A program made the translations under genes and the position numbers. A stretch of 64,000 bases of DNA from Candidatus Thiothrix anitrata (GTDB taxonomy: Bacteria > Pseudomonadota > Gammaproteobacteria > Thiotrichales > Thiotrichaceae). The notes under the pieces are model-generated. The model was not told the DNA's origin and did no database searches. It was given only the letters and a program-made list of their open reading frames with translations. Of the stretch, positions 1 through 9,804 are shown in pieces (position 1 is the stretch's first letter; each line of letters starts with the position of its first letter). The stretch lies in the NCBI RefSeq assembly GCF_017901155.1, contig NZ_CP072800.1, positions 2,755,283 to 2,819,282 of the forward strand. The letters are read 5' to 3'.

Positions 1-1
1 T

Positions 2-436
2 ACCGCTTGCGACTTTTCGGCGGCGGCATTAGCGGTTGCGCGAGAAAATGTGCAGTCGCACGGGCTGCATCATGTCACCCTGATTCAATCCAACTGGTTT
101 GAGGCGTTACCCACACAACGCTTTACGATGATTGTCACTAACCCGCCGTATATTGAAACTAACGACCCGCATTTGGCGCAAGGTGATGTGCGCTTTGAAC
201 CGTTAAGTGCATTAACCGCAGGTAATGATGGTTTAGACGATATTCGCCATATCGTGCAGCACGCGCCTGTATGGTTAATTCAAGGCGGCTGGTTGCTGTT
301 GGAACACGGTTACAATCAAGGGGTTGTCGTTACCGCGTTACTGCGTGATGCCGGGTTTACTGAGGTGCGTTGCCTGCCGGATTTAGCAGGCAACGACCGG
401 GTTAGTTTAGGCCAGTGGCTAAACACCGCTTACTGA
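2..436 (+). CDS. prmC: Peptide chain release factor N5-glutamine methyltransferase, C-terminal part
   Basis: The reading frame is open from base 2, so the gene starts left of the window and about 144 C-terminal residues are present. PrmC/HemK methylates the GGQ glutamine of release factors RF1 and RF2 using S-adenosylmethionine. The visible part begins with a Rossmann-type strand (TACDFSAAALAVARENV, where D would bind SAM ribose) and contains the diagnostic NPPY substrate-binding motif in the segment VTNPPYIETN. The stretch LLLEHGYNQG and the C-terminal LAGNDRVSLGQW are typical of the family. Its stop overlaps the stop of the convergent pilY1-like gene by 7 bases. Confidence is high because the NPPY motif and its surroundings are specific. 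Confidence 0.93.
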   Translation, partial: TACDFSAAALAVARENVQSHGLHHVTLIQSNWFEALPTQRFTMIVTNPPYIETNDPHLAQGDVRFEPLSALTAGNDGLDDIRHIVQHAPVWLIQGGWLLLEHGYNQGVVVTALLRDAGFTEVRCLPDLAGNDRVSLGQWLNTAY

Positions 437-3400
437 GCATCACGCCAGAAGGCACGCGGTAGGATTTTTCCTAAATCCATATCCTTGCCATCTACTACAC
501 CCGCAACCAAACTATTATTGCTATCAATCAGTGGGCGACTCATCCTGCCCACACGTACTTCGACAAATTGCTGAGTACAATCGGTTTTATCCGTGCAATC
601 TTTCGCCTCAGCGTTGCTAGGTTTGTGGAACACCAGTTGTGCGCCATCCAATAGTTCATTTTTAGCAGCAACCAGCGCACGCTCTTTACCACCTTTGCGA
701 TCCAAGTCAGCAACCGCCGCCCCGGTGAACAAATCAACCACGTAAGCACGTGCTTTTGCCTGACGATTTTCGCACGAATCCCCCACCGTTACCGAACCGG
801 GTGTGAAGGTACTGAATACCACTTTATTCAGGACGGTATTTGAGCTGGCTAATACTTTTTCACCACTATTCGGCAAGGCGTAATACCAACCGTTGAGTGC
901 CGCATTCCCCAATAAACCCGTACCTAAACTACTAGCGTTATCAATATTCGCTAACTTGCTGTCTTCTTTGATCGGGAATACGCTGCTATCCGGCTTATGG
1001 TTATACGGCGCACGGTCAACCATGACATAAAAACGGTCTTGCACACTGGTATCAAGTGCGAGTGCACGATTCCCGCTCCCAATCGACAAGAACAATAAGG
1101 TTTTGCCTTGGTGTTCCATCAACGCGACATCCGGTTCAAAAAAGAATTGCCGCTTGACTGAACTCGTTCCGCCTAATTCTGCAAATTTGCTTAAGCGTGC
1201 TTTGCTGTAATCGTAGAACGTATCCGCGCTCGTTGGCTTCAAGTCGTGTAAATCCACATCCATATCAACGCGCCACACCGTACCGCCGGTATCAGCGAAA
1301 TACAACCGATCAAGCGCACCGTTACGATCCATATCCAATACCCGAATATCACCGGGAATGCTATGAACAAGCGCACTAGCTGGAGTCAAACCGTCACTCG
1401 CACCGCTAATATCACGTAACGACCACAACAGATCACCCGTTTTTGCATCGGCGATATACACGTTACGGCCTTTGCTCATACCATAACCACCGCCAAACAC
1501 CAGCACATCAACCAACTCGCTATCGTGGGTAACATTTTCGGGCTTAGGTTTCGGCACTCGCATTTTCGCCAAAGCTGGTTTTGACCATGCCTCACCTAAC
1601 TCACTAAAACCACTGGTTTTGTCGTTAATATGCCATACCAACTCTGGTTTGCTGGTGTTACTAACATCCAGCATGTAATACGCCGCGCCACCGCTACGCA
1701 ACCCAAAATACAGGTAGGTTTTAAAGGCATCGCTGACATCAATTTTACCGTCATTATTACTATCGTACTGGAAACGCCAGAGGTTTAACGCGCCATCAAT
1801 ACCCGCCACATGGGTATCAGGTAACGCATTCTCATAAAACGTCTTCACGTTTTTCAGTAAGGCGTTTGGCATAAATGCCCATTTTTCCACACCTGTCGCG
1901 GCATCAATCGCATGTAAATAGCCTTCGTTAGTTGCCATAAACACCAACGTTGTCGTGGCATCGTAAGACACCAGTTCTGGTTTACCGGTCAACATATCAC
2001 CCATGTGATAACGCGGCGAGCCATCGGCTTTTTTACCACGGATAAAATCGAGCCATTGATTACGCTCTGGTGCGCCCTGTGCTTCCATCATTGCAGGCGT
2101 GACACCCGGTGCTTTCAATTCAATTAACGTTCTGTTGTTTTTATCGGTATACAACTTACGGGCATCCGGCAACGGTAACTTATTGGCAGCACCACCTTTG
2201 GTAATATCCTTACCGTCTTTGGTGGTGCTCCAAAAGTCCTGTACCTCATCGTTCATTTCACCAAAAGCATTGGTAACTTCCTTGCCATTCTTATCCACAA
2301 CGCGCCCATCTTTGCGGGCAAACTTTTTCAGATTACCCGACCATAACGGTGTATCGCTGCGTTTAATCAACGGCATGTAAACGTATTCGTTATTTGCCAA
2401 TAAACTAGCGTTGTCCACACCGTAAGCTGGAGTACTGCCATTGAGGATATTATCTTCCTGCACGATACACAGTTGCTCCAGTTTATTGGTAACCGTCACA
2501 TCCACTGTTTGATTAGCCAAGATGCTTACCGCACCCGCTGGGGTAATAACCGGTGTCACATAAGTGTGATCGGTTGGAGCCGTCGGCAACGTGGGTTCAC
2601 TAACAGTACAAGTGGTATTTTCAGGGATACTGCCAATCAGTTTGCTTGCCCCGTCTTTGAGCAACACGGTTTGGTCAAAACTGTTATCGCTACAATCCAC
2701 CACAATAGCGTAATCCGGGCTGGTAAAACCGGCGGGTTTATCGGTCACCTGCTTGGTCACTCTTAACGAACCTGTTTTCCAGCTCAGGGTATTGGTGACA
2801 CTAATCGCACTGGGGTTGCTATTGCTCAAGGTGACAGATGCCGGACTAATGATCGGAGCGGCATACGCATATCCCACTGGCGGTACTGGTAGGGTTTCTG
2901 TCAATGAACAGGTAACACCAGACGGAATATCGGTAATCACCTTTTTCTCGCCATCTTTTAGTTTCACCGTGCGGTTATAGGTCGCGTTAGAGCACGTAAG
3001 ATTCAAGTTGTAATCGGGGCTGACAAAACCCAAAGGCTTATCACCTGTTACGGTTTTACTGATAGTCAGCGATGCGCCGGGAGTTACGCATTCATTCACC
3101 CCGACAGCAGTCAAACCAAAATCGTCGCCCCAGAATCCCGGTGCTGCGCTGGTCACTTTAAATCTCATCTGTGCTTTGGTAGCCTGAAATGTATACTCAA
3201 TACGCTTCCAACCGTTAAGCGGTTTACTATTGTAGGTTTCTGCTTCAGTCAGAGTATAAGGTCCAAAAACCACTGTACCATTCGGTCGTCCTTGAGTGCC
3301 CTCAATTCGTAAACGCACAATAGGATCATCTTTGCCATCATATTCTAGTATATTATTGATGTACGCTGAAAAACTGTAAGTTTTTCCTATCACCAAATTG

Positions 3401-5118
3401 TTTACGGTCTGCTCCCACAACAAATATTCTGCGGATGGGGGGCCACTAAGATCCCCAGTACCTAAACCATTGCCATTTGAATAAAACCAAGTATCTATTG
3501 CAGGAACATTATTTACTGGATCACCAGGAAACGGTAACTGCCTAGAGTGTCCATCAAAAATACCACTAATAATAGAGAATTTATTGATTGCACCATCGTC
3601 ACCACCACTAGCAGGAAAATCAGTCGGGTAGGTGTTATAACCACGATACTGGACTTGAGAATAAAAATTAGCAGCCGAATAAAAATAACCGGGCGTTGTG
3701 TTATTTTTGCCTGCATGTTTATTAATATCTGTAGACGATGGTGATGTGGTAAATCCACCATTTATTACTAAATTAACAGGTGAAGGCACTGTACCTGCCG
3801 GACAACTGCCCCCAATCACAGGTGGAGGTGTTGACGGTTGTAACGGGTTAGTGACCGTCACCGTTTGCGTCGTGTTATCACCGATAGTAACCGGCTGTGC
3901 CATGCTGTATTGCGGCGCACCGTAAGTATAACCGGATGGTGCACCACTAGGCGGCGTTTCTGTGACCGTGCATTTGGTATTTTGAGGAATCGAAACTGAA
4001 GTAAACGTCTCGTTATGCTTTAATAAAATACCGGATTTATCGTACAACGTCCCATCGCAATCTAGGTTAAAGCTGAATTGACGAGTAGCGTCTGAACCAC
4101 CCGATACGACTTTCTTAATAGCGATTTTACCGGAACGTTTTGGCACACCAGCCCACACGCGGTAACCCACACTAGCAAGATGCTCATTTGAGCCCCGTGA
4201 ATTCTCGCATCCACCGCCGCTGTAACCCCTCATTGAACACTGAATAGGGTGAAATGCAGAAGCACCTTTAACAACCGTACTTGCGTAATTACTGGTATTC
4301 AATGTGGTTTCATGACGGTTACCGGCAACATCATGCAACCCCCAAGGACTTAAACGCTCTTGCCCAACCTGCGCAGAAATGGCATTTGAACCACCACTCC
4401 ACGCGCCAAAAAGAGCTTTATTATTTGGATGCGTACCGGTTGAAGTATTAACATTTGCCGCTGGTGGCGCGGAATCACTGCCCGTTGGATAACTACGGAA
4501 ACGCCCCGCCGACTTATGCCAGTACATGGCTTTTTCCAAATCTGCTGCTAATGGCAATCTCGCCCCCGGAAAATTCGCATTAAATCCGGTAATACTGCTA
4601 TTTCCCGATGAACCACTGAAACTAAAAGCACCACTGCTGACACTTCCGGTTGCCAACCAGTTCATATAACGAGCAACCTGATTCAGCGACAAACCATCGA
4701 CCGGCAAATTCGCAGCATTACTTGCCGACAATGTAACACTGCCATTGTTAAAGTTACTTTTTACCCGCCATCGCCCACCACTGTGTTCGTAAGCTCGCCA
4801 ATGCGACCAATCCGAACGGTATTGACTGGCAAAACTACTATTCGGGTTTGAACGGTCAACCACATTCAGAAAGTCCACCCAATCCTGAACCGTAATTTGA
4901 GTTTGGCTGACCATAAACTCATAGTCGACACTCCCCTTACCAACATCATCAATGACAATCATTTTGTCGGTAAATGACGGGCGTTTCCCCAATGCGCTTA
5001 AAACATTGGGATGAATTTCTAATGATGCGGCATGAGCATTAACCATCAGTACTAAATAACTGATCGCAATGGCAATCCCTATTTTCAAAACCGAGCAGTG
5101 CTGGGTTAAATTTTTCAT
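430..5118 (-). CDS. PilY1-like pilus tip protein with N-terminal FGE-sulfatase domain and Ig-like repeats
   Basis: A 1562-residue secreted protein. A signal peptide spans about residues 1-30 (VNAHA-A). Residues about 50-328 read as a formylglycine-generating-enzyme/sulfatase-modifying fold (LPVDGLSLNQVARYMNWL, FPGARLPLAADLEKAMYW, SPWGLHDVAGNRHE, ending SVGYRVW). Three DUF5979-like Ig repeats lie near 331-424, 683-777 and 784-879, each with KxV, a central Cys, IPxxTxC and VTN ends. Residues 449-676 resemble a jelly-roll carbohydrate-binding module (LVINGGF start). Residues from about 905 are the PilY1 C-terminal beta-propeller, with the EF-hand-like calcium site DSNNDGKID. PilY1 proteins act at the type IV pilus tip in pilus biogenesis, adhesion and mechanosensing. 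It is 2 bases from the upstream pilY1 copy, so it is cotranscribed. The FGE domain is assigned by pattern and its enzymatic activity is unproven; it may be a lectin-like binding fold. Confidence 0.85.
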   Translation of the reverse strand: MKNLTQHCSVLKIGIAIAISYLVLMVNAHAASLEIHPNVLSALGKRPSFTDKMIVIDDVGKGSVDYEFMVSQTQITVQDWVDFLNVVDRSNPNSSFASQYRSDWSHWRAYEHSGGRWRVKSNFNNGSVTLSASNAANLPVDGLSLNQVARYMNWLATGSVSSGAFSFSGSSGNSSITGFNANFPGARLPLAADLEKAMYWHKSAGRFRSYPTGSDSAPPAANVNTSTGTHPNNKALFGAWSGGSNAISAQVGQERLSPWGLHDVAGNRHETTLNTSNYASTVVKGASAFHPIQCSMRGYSGGGCENSRGSNEHLASVGYRVWAGVPKRSGKIAIKKVVSGGSDATRQFSFNLDCDGTLYDKSGILLKHNETFTSVSIPQNTKCTVTETPPSGAPSGYTYGAPQYSMAQPVTIGDNTTQTVTVTNPLQPSTPPPVIGGSCPAGTVPSPVNLVINGGFTTSPSSTDINKHAGKNNTTPGYFYSAANFYSQVQYRGYNTYPTDFPASGGDDGAINKFSIISGIFDGHSRQLPFPGDPVNNVPAIDTWFYSNGNGLGTGDLSGPPSAEYLLWEQTVNNLVIGKTYSFSAYINNILEYDGKDDPIVRLRIEGTQGRPNGTVVFGPYTLTEAETYNSKPLNGWKRIEYTFQATKAQMRFKVTSAAPGFWGDDFGLTAVGVNECVTPGASLTISKTVTGDKPLGFVSPDYNLNLTCSNATYNRTVKLKDGEKKVITDIPSGVTCSLTETLPVPPVGYAYAAPIISPASVTLSNSNPSAISVTNTLSWKTGSLRVTKQVTDKPAGFTSPDYAIVVDCSDNSFDQTVLLKDGASKLIGSIPENTTCTVSEPTLPTAPTDHTYVTPVITPAGAVSILANQTVDVTVTNKLEQLCIVQEDNILNGSTPAYGVDNASLLANNEYVYMPLIKRSDTPLWSGNLKKFARKDGRVVDKNGKEVTNAFGEMNDEVQDFWSTTKDGKDITKGGAANKLPLPDARKLYTDKNNRTLIELKAPGVTPAMMEAQGAPERNQWLDFIRGKKADGSPRYHMGDMLTGKPELVSYDATTTLVFMATNEGYLHAIDAATGVEKWAFMPNALLKNVKTFYENALPDTHVAGIDGALNLWRFQYDSNNDGKIDVSDAFKTYLYFGLRSGGAAYYMLDVSNTSKPELVWHINDKTSGFSELGEAWSKPALAKMRVPKPKPENVTHDSELVDVLVFGGGYGMSKGRNVYIADAKTGDLLWSLRDISGASDGLTPASALVHSIPGDIRVLDMDRNGALDRLYFADTGGTVWRVDMDVDLHDLKPTSADTFYDYSKARLSKFAELGGTSSVKRQFFFEPDVALMEHQGKTLLFLSIGSGNRALALDTSVQDRFYVMVDRAPYNHKPDSSVFPIKEDSKLANIDNASSLGTGLLGNAALNGWYYALPNSGEKVLASSNTVLNKVVFSTFTPGSVTVGDSCENRQAKARAYVVDLFTGAAVADLDRKGGKERALVAAKNELLDGAQLVFHKPSNAEAKDCTDKTDCTQQFVEVRVGRMSRPLIDSNNSLVAGVVDGKDMDLGKILPRAFWRDAQ

Positions 5119-5120
5119 GA

Positions 5121-8100
5121 TTATTCTCCTCTTAACTCATCACGCCAGAACACCCGTGGCAAAATATCGCCCAAATCAGTCCCAACAGGAACGTTGGTAT
5201 TATCAATCAAAGGTAAATTCATTTTACCAATACGCACTTCAGCCACCTGCGTTCCGCAATCACCCGCCTTACAAGCAGTACCATCCGCTGCGGTAGGTTT
5301 GCTGAAAACAACTTGCGCGGCATCTAAGATTTCATTAATGCCCGCAATGATAGAACGCTCGGCATCACCATCCTTACGGTCAAGGTCTACCACTGCTCCA
5401 CCATTAAATAAATCCAACACATAAGCTCTTGCACTGTTTGGCGGTGAGGAACAAGGATCAATACCTTCTTCAGTAGCAGGTGCGGAAGCAAAGGTTGTAA
5501 ATATGACTTTATTCATAAAGGTCACAGCCGGAGCCAATACTTTTTCACCCGTATTAGGCAAATCGTAATACCAGCCGTTCAAAGTCGTTTCTGTTAACAG
5601 ACTTTTGCTCGCACCAATCGCAGAGGTATTATCGGTGCCATCAGCGTTAGTCAAACTAACCAGCTTCGCATCTTCTTGAATTGGGAAAATACTGGTGTCA
5701 GGGTCATTGAACGGATTGCGATCAATAAACACGTAAAACCGGTCATCACTCGGACTCAATGGGCGGGTACGATAACCACTACCGATAGCCAAGGTTAAAA
5801 TCGTTTTACCACGATGCTGCATTAAGGCCACATCCGGCTCGTAGAAGAACATGCGTTTGTTTAAACCACTGCCACCGACATTAGCAAATTCACTTAAGCG
5901 TGCTTTGCTGTAGTTATAAAATGTGTCCGCACCAGCCGGTAACAGATCCTTAACGTCTACATCCATGTCCACACGCCACACGCGCCCACCCGTATCCGAG
6001 AAATACAGACGGTCTAATGCGCCATTGCGATCCATGTCCAAGACCCGAATATCACCCGGAATACTGTCGGTTAACTTAGCTGCTGCACCCGCCACATTAT
6101 CGCGTAATGACCAAATCAATTCGCCATTATCAGCCCGCACGATATAGACATTGCGCCCTTTGCCATCCGCAGAGCGTGTTACATCAGCCGTGTTCTCGGT
6201 ATTTTTCACCGGATCATAACCACCACCGAATACCAATACATCAATCACCTTACTTTCATTTACCGTATTTTCAGGATTAGTGGTAGCCACCCGCATTTTT
6301 GCCAACGCCAGTTTTGACCATGCTTGTCCTAATTCGCTAAAGCCCGGTGTTTGATCGGTAATGTGCCAAACAATTTTCGGCGATGCGATATTGCTAATAT
6401 CCAGCATGTAATATTCATGCCCACCTTGGCGCAATCCAAAATACACATAAGTTTTATAAGGGTCGGTACCATCTAAAACACCATCGCCATCATCATCGTA
6501 TTGAACACGCCAAACATTCAACGCACCGTCAATACCAGAAACATGCTTTTTCGGCTGAGTATTCTGATAGAAAATATCAATGTTTTTCAGTAAGGATTTC
6601 GGCATAAATGCCCACTTCTCAATACCGGTATCAGCATCAATCGCGTGCAGATAACCTTCATTACTACCCACCAGAATGTACGGTTTAGAATCATCTGCGG
6701 TAATCAGTTGTGGCTTACCGTTGAGCATATCGCCCATGTGATAACGAGGTGTACCATCTGCTTTTTTACCACGGATAAAATCCACTAAATTATCACGCTG
6801 AGTATTCTCAGTTGCCGCCAACCCTAACATAACCGGTGTTACATTAGTTTTATTCAAATCCAGCAATGGCGCAGCAAGTTTAGCGTCAGAAGTATGCGTC
6901 AATAGTTTACGGCTATCTGGCAATGGAAGTTTATTGGCAGCGCCGCCTTTAGTGACATCTTTACCGTCTTGTGTCGCACTCCACAAATCTTGAGCGTTAT
7001 CTTTAAATACACCCTGTGAATCAACAGCTTCATTGCCATTCTTATCAATCAATTTACCTGTGGCATCACGTTTAAACTTTTTGAGATTGCCCGGCCACAA
7101 AGGTAATACATTGCGATCAAATACCGGAATATAAACATACTCACTATGGCTCAACAAGGAACCCTGATCTACCTGATAACTGGGTGAACTGAATGAAGAA
7201 GCCGAAGCCGTTACCTTATTGATAATGCTATTAAAGGCATCCAATAATGTTGAAGTATCCGATGCTTCAAAAAAGCCACCCGCAGCCAAAGTACGCATAT
7301 AACTCATGGGATTAAACAACGAAGCCATTACCTGCTGTTCATAATCAGTTAACTCTGCCACTGTTGGTGGTGCTGGTAATGCCGGTTGTAAGCTATCGCC
7401 CACACTTTGGAAAGTTGGTGTACCGGATAGTTGCAACTTAGGTGAAGCTTCATCCTGCACGCGCTTAATCACATTTTCAAATGCCAGTTTCAAACTATCC
7501 GCATCATCTGCTTGCGCATAACCCGCAGGTACACTCGCTAACGCTTTCAAATAATTCGTAGCATTGACATCATTCAAACCAAAACCGATAGCAAAGGTTT
7601 GAATAAACTGATCACCATCCAAAGTTGGCGATTGATCTTGATTCAACAAAAATTCAGTTAATTCAGGCCCACAAGTACCACTTTTATAACCATTAGGACT
7701 ATCGACACAGCCCCCTCCTGTTAATGTAGTAATATCACTTTCAGAAAATGGTAAAGCATTAATACCACCGCGTGAGGCACTGTATTCAGGGCGACCATCA
7801 GACATCAGTACAATGTAATTTGACTGGCATTCCTGCTCAATAGGAGTCTTATAGGTAACTGTACCAGAAGGCTCATCATCACAAAGCTGCTGATCACACA
7901 CTTCAACATTGGTAGGTACAGAAGCACCAGTACAACCCCAGCGCGGGCAACTGTAACTGGAACAATAACCACCTGTGGAATTACCAGCCTCATCCACACC
8001 GGTGGAAACCCAACAACATTCATCATTCGCCACCACACCCCACGTACAAGCATCGCGCTGTTCAGTACGACAACTACCCGGCACAATGGTCTGCCAGCAC

Positions 8101-8780
8101 TCCCCCCAATCCTTAACGCAACTGGTAATCTCGCCACACGCAGTACTTGGACTCAATGTGCCGGTATAACTGGACGGATGTGCAGCCCGCTCGTGATCGG
8201 GAAGTTTACGCCCGAATAATACCTCTTCACCCCGGTAATAGCGGGTTGCTTCGTAAAGCGCGTCCACAATCGGTGTATAACCTTGTGCCGTCCAATCATT
8301 AGCTACATCTTTGAGAAACTCGCGTACTGGTTGATTCGCGCCCTGAGGATTCGGTAAGTTATCCTGTCCCGGCGGAATACTTGCCTGAATAATCGACATT
8401 GCACTACCATTACCGTCTTGATCCAACTCAATCGGCTTCACCGGAAAACTCACTCCATTTGGTTTATCCGATGTATGACCACCGTAACGCATCAAACCAA
8501 TGTTCAAATTGGTTGGTGCAGTCGTCAACACTTGGGAAAATACATCCTTCATTACTTCCTGACGACTTTTCCCCGCGCTTAAACACGAAGCAATCACCGT
8601 ACCTGTTGCTGGGTCAGTACAATTCATACTCCCGGAGTTATCCAACACAAACAAAATGTTAGGATTTGCGGAAGTCGTTTGCGCGTAATAAATATCCGTT
8701 TCATCCGCCATCAAGGTGGAAGCAAACAACAATGGAGCCAGCCACAACAGCCAGCGTAATTTCCGGGGTGTATTTTTCAT
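5121..8780 (-). CDS. pilY1: PilY1-type pilus tip protein with von Willebrand A domain
   Basis: A 1219-residue protein with a signal peptide (cleavage near residue 25, TLMA-D). A von Willebrand A domain starts near residue 41; the MIDAS motif DNSGS (D47, S49, S51) is intact. Between about residues 210 and 317 this domain carries a Cys-rich insertion with some thirteen cysteines, including a CC pair. The PilY1 C-terminal beta-propeller follows from about residue 541 to the end and holds the calcium-binding loop DDDGDGVLD. PilY1 sits at the tip of the type IV pilus with the minor pilins, is needed for pilus extension, and mediates adhesion and surface sensing. It lies downstream of pilV-pilW-pilX-pilE on the same strand, and its propeller closely resembles that of the next gene. 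High confidence. Confidence 0.94.
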   Translation of the reverse strand: MKNTPRKLRWLLWLAPLLFASTLMADETDIYYAQTTSANPNILFVLDNSGSMNCTDPATGTVIASCLSAGKSRQEVMKDVFSQVLTTAPTNLNIGLMRYGGHTSDKPNGVSFPVKPIELDQDGNGSAMSIIQASIPPGQDNLPNPQGANQPVREFLKDVANDWTAQGYTPIVDALYEATRYYRGEEVLFGRKLPDHERAAHPSSYTGTLSPSTACGEITSCVKDWGECWQTIVPGSCRTEQRDACTWGVVANDECCWVSTGVDEAGNSTGGYCSSYSCPRWGCTGASVPTNVEVCDQQLCDDEPSGTVTYKTPIEQECQSNYIVLMSDGRPEYSASRGGINALPFSESDITTLTGGGCVDSPNGYKSGTCGPELTEFLLNQDQSPTLDGDQFIQTFAIGFGLNDVNATNYLKALASVPAGYAQADDADSLKLAFENVIKRVQDEASPKLQLSGTPTFQSVGDSLQPALPAPPTVAELTDYEQQVMASLFNPMSYMRTLAAGGFFEASDTSTLLDAFNSIINKVTASASSFSSPSYQVDQGSLLSHSEYVYIPVFDRNVLPLWPGNLKKFKRDATGKLIDKNGNEAVDSQGVFKDNAQDLWSATQDGKDVTKGGAANKLPLPDSRKLLTHTSDAKLAAPLLDLNKTNVTPVMLGLAATENTQRDNLVDFIRGKKADGTPRYHMGDMLNGKPQLITADDSKPYILVGSNEGYLHAIDADTGIEKWAFMPKSLLKNIDIFYQNTQPKKHVSGIDGALNVWRVQYDDDGDGVLDGTDPYKTYVYFGLRQGGHEYYMLDISNIASPKIVWHITDQTPGFSELGQAWSKLALAKMRVATTNPENTVNESKVIDVLVFGGGYDPVKNTENTADVTRSADGKGRNVYIVRADNGELIWSLRDNVAGAAAKLTDSIPGDIRVLDMDRNGALDRLYFSDTGGRVWRVDMDVDVKDLLPAGADTFYNYSKARLSEFANVGGSGLNKRMFFYEPDVALMQHRGKTILTLAIGSGYRTRPLSPSDDRFYVFIDRNPFNDPDTSIFPIQEDAKLVSLTNADGTDNTSAIGASKSLLTETTLNGWYYDLPNTGEKVLAPAVTFMNKVIFTTFASAPATEEGIDPCSSPPNSARAYVLDLFNGGAVVDLDRKDGDAERSIIAGINEILDAAQVVFSKPTAADGTACKAGDCGTQVAEVRIGKMNLPLIDNTNVPVGTDLGDILPRVFWRDELRGE

Positions 8781-8802
8781 GGTTGTATTCCCTTATTCCA
8801 AG

Positions 8803-9237
8803 TTACCAACAAACAGTAGAAGCGTTATTACTACTGTCTTTTGCCGACTTCGTGCCGCGCTGATTCAAACTAATGCTTTTACACTTACTATCGCTAGCCT
8901 GTGTCTTACCGGTTTTCGCTGTGGCAGTGACCGTAAACGTCGTGGCTGTCACTCCACTGAGTGCTAAGGTGTATTCCCCTTCCGGGGTGTCAGGTGTATT
9001 CGAGCCATAACCCAAGCCCGTCAACGTGGTAGCATAACTTCGGGTTAACAAAAAGGTACGCTCCTGACGCTGGTATACCTCGTTCAAAGCCACATGGGCA
9101 TCCGAACGTTTTGCCTTTTGCACATACTGCACATAACTGGGGTAAGCAAACGCTGCCAAAATGCCGACAATCGCCACTACGATCATCATTTCAATCAGGG
9201 TAAAGCCGCGTTGGGTCAGTTTTATCATTGTTATCAT
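8803..9237 (-). CDS. pilE: Type IV pilin, PilE family
   Basis: A 144-residue prepilin. It has a short leader ending in Gly followed by FTLIEMMIVVAIVGILA, the class III signal cleaved and N-methylated by PilD, with Glu5 present. The N-terminal helix is followed by a globular domain ending with a Cys pair (Cys near residue 121 and the penultimate Cys) that can form the usual D-loop disulfide. The first of two in-frame ATGs (9237) is chosen because GAGGA lies about 10 bases upstream; 9228 is also possible. In Pseudomonas the minor-pilin operon places pilE after pilY1; here it sits between pilX and pilY1, a variant order. It probably serves as a minor pilin of the tip complex, not the major subunit. 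Confidence 0.93.
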   Translation of the reverse strand: MITMIKLTQRGFTLIEMMIVVAIVGILAAFAYPSYVQYVQKAKRSDAHVALNEVYQRQERTFLLTRSYATTLTGLGYGSNTPDTPEGEYTLALSGVTATTFTVTATAKTGKTQASDSKCKSISLNQRGTKSAKDSSNNASTVCW

Positions 9238-9271
9238 TTCGTTCTTTCCTCATGAGTGAAATGCCAAAGGC

Positions 9272-9793
9272 TTAAGGCGTAGGCGGCACAGGCTTCACCA
9301 CACCCTCAACGTGCCTGCTGCGTGCGCCGGTTCCGGCTAACATCGCATTCGCTTCGGTAGTGAATACCCGACAGGCCAAGCCACCCGTATCGGGGGTCAT
9401 TTCCGTCGACATGGCAATAGCACGCAGTGGTGGGCAACCTTGTGCACTGCCCATTGTGGTAAAACCGGTTGCAGTAACGCCACTGGCTGTATCGCTATAG
9501 CCATCAGCTCCGGTGAGATTACGCAAACGTACTGCGCCTGCTCCAGCCTGTGCGGTCAGTGCCGTCGTAGATTCGGCGGTGCGTAATACCTCAAATAAAC
9601 TGGCTGATTTACGCAACATCGAATCCGCCCCCTGAAACGTCAACATATACATCATCTGGTTACCGGCAATGCGGCTGTCTGTTCCTGCCATCCGCGAAGC
9701 CGCCACCCCAATTACCGTCATCACCAATAAAATCACCAAACCCCATAACAAAGCCGAACCCTGTTCACGTTTGGCATAGCGCGTTTGCTTCAT
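9272..9793 (-). CDS. pilX: Minor pilin PilX
   Basis: A 173-residue protein with a basic N-terminus, then GSALLWGLVILLVMTVIGVAA, a pilin-like transmembrane helix lacking the FTLIE start, as is typical of PilX N-terminal domains. The motif RMAGTDSRIAGNQMMYML is the recognisable PilX signature. PilX family members are minor pilins that prime pilus assembly at the inner membrane and stay at the tip with PilV, PilW, PilE and PilY1. It is 11 bases downstream of pilW and upstream of pilE on the same strand. The C-terminal half is poorly conserved, with two cysteines that could pair. Confidence 0.9.
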   Translation of the reverse strand: MKQTRYAKREQGSALLWGLVILLVMTVIGVAASRMAGTDSRIAGNQMMYMLTFQGADSMLRKSASLFEVLRTAESTTALTAQAGAGAVRLRNLTGADGYSDTASGVTATGFTTMGSAQGCPPLRAIAMSTEMTPDTGGLACRVFTTEANAMLAGTGARSRHVEGVVKPVPPTP

Positions 9794-9804
9794 GCTTATT
9801 CCCC

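Noticed and set aside
430-5118. FGE-like domain as a diversity-generating retroelement target
   Set aside because: FGE/C-type-lectin folds are common targets, but no reverse transcriptase or template repeat is visible in the window and the domain is N-terminal.
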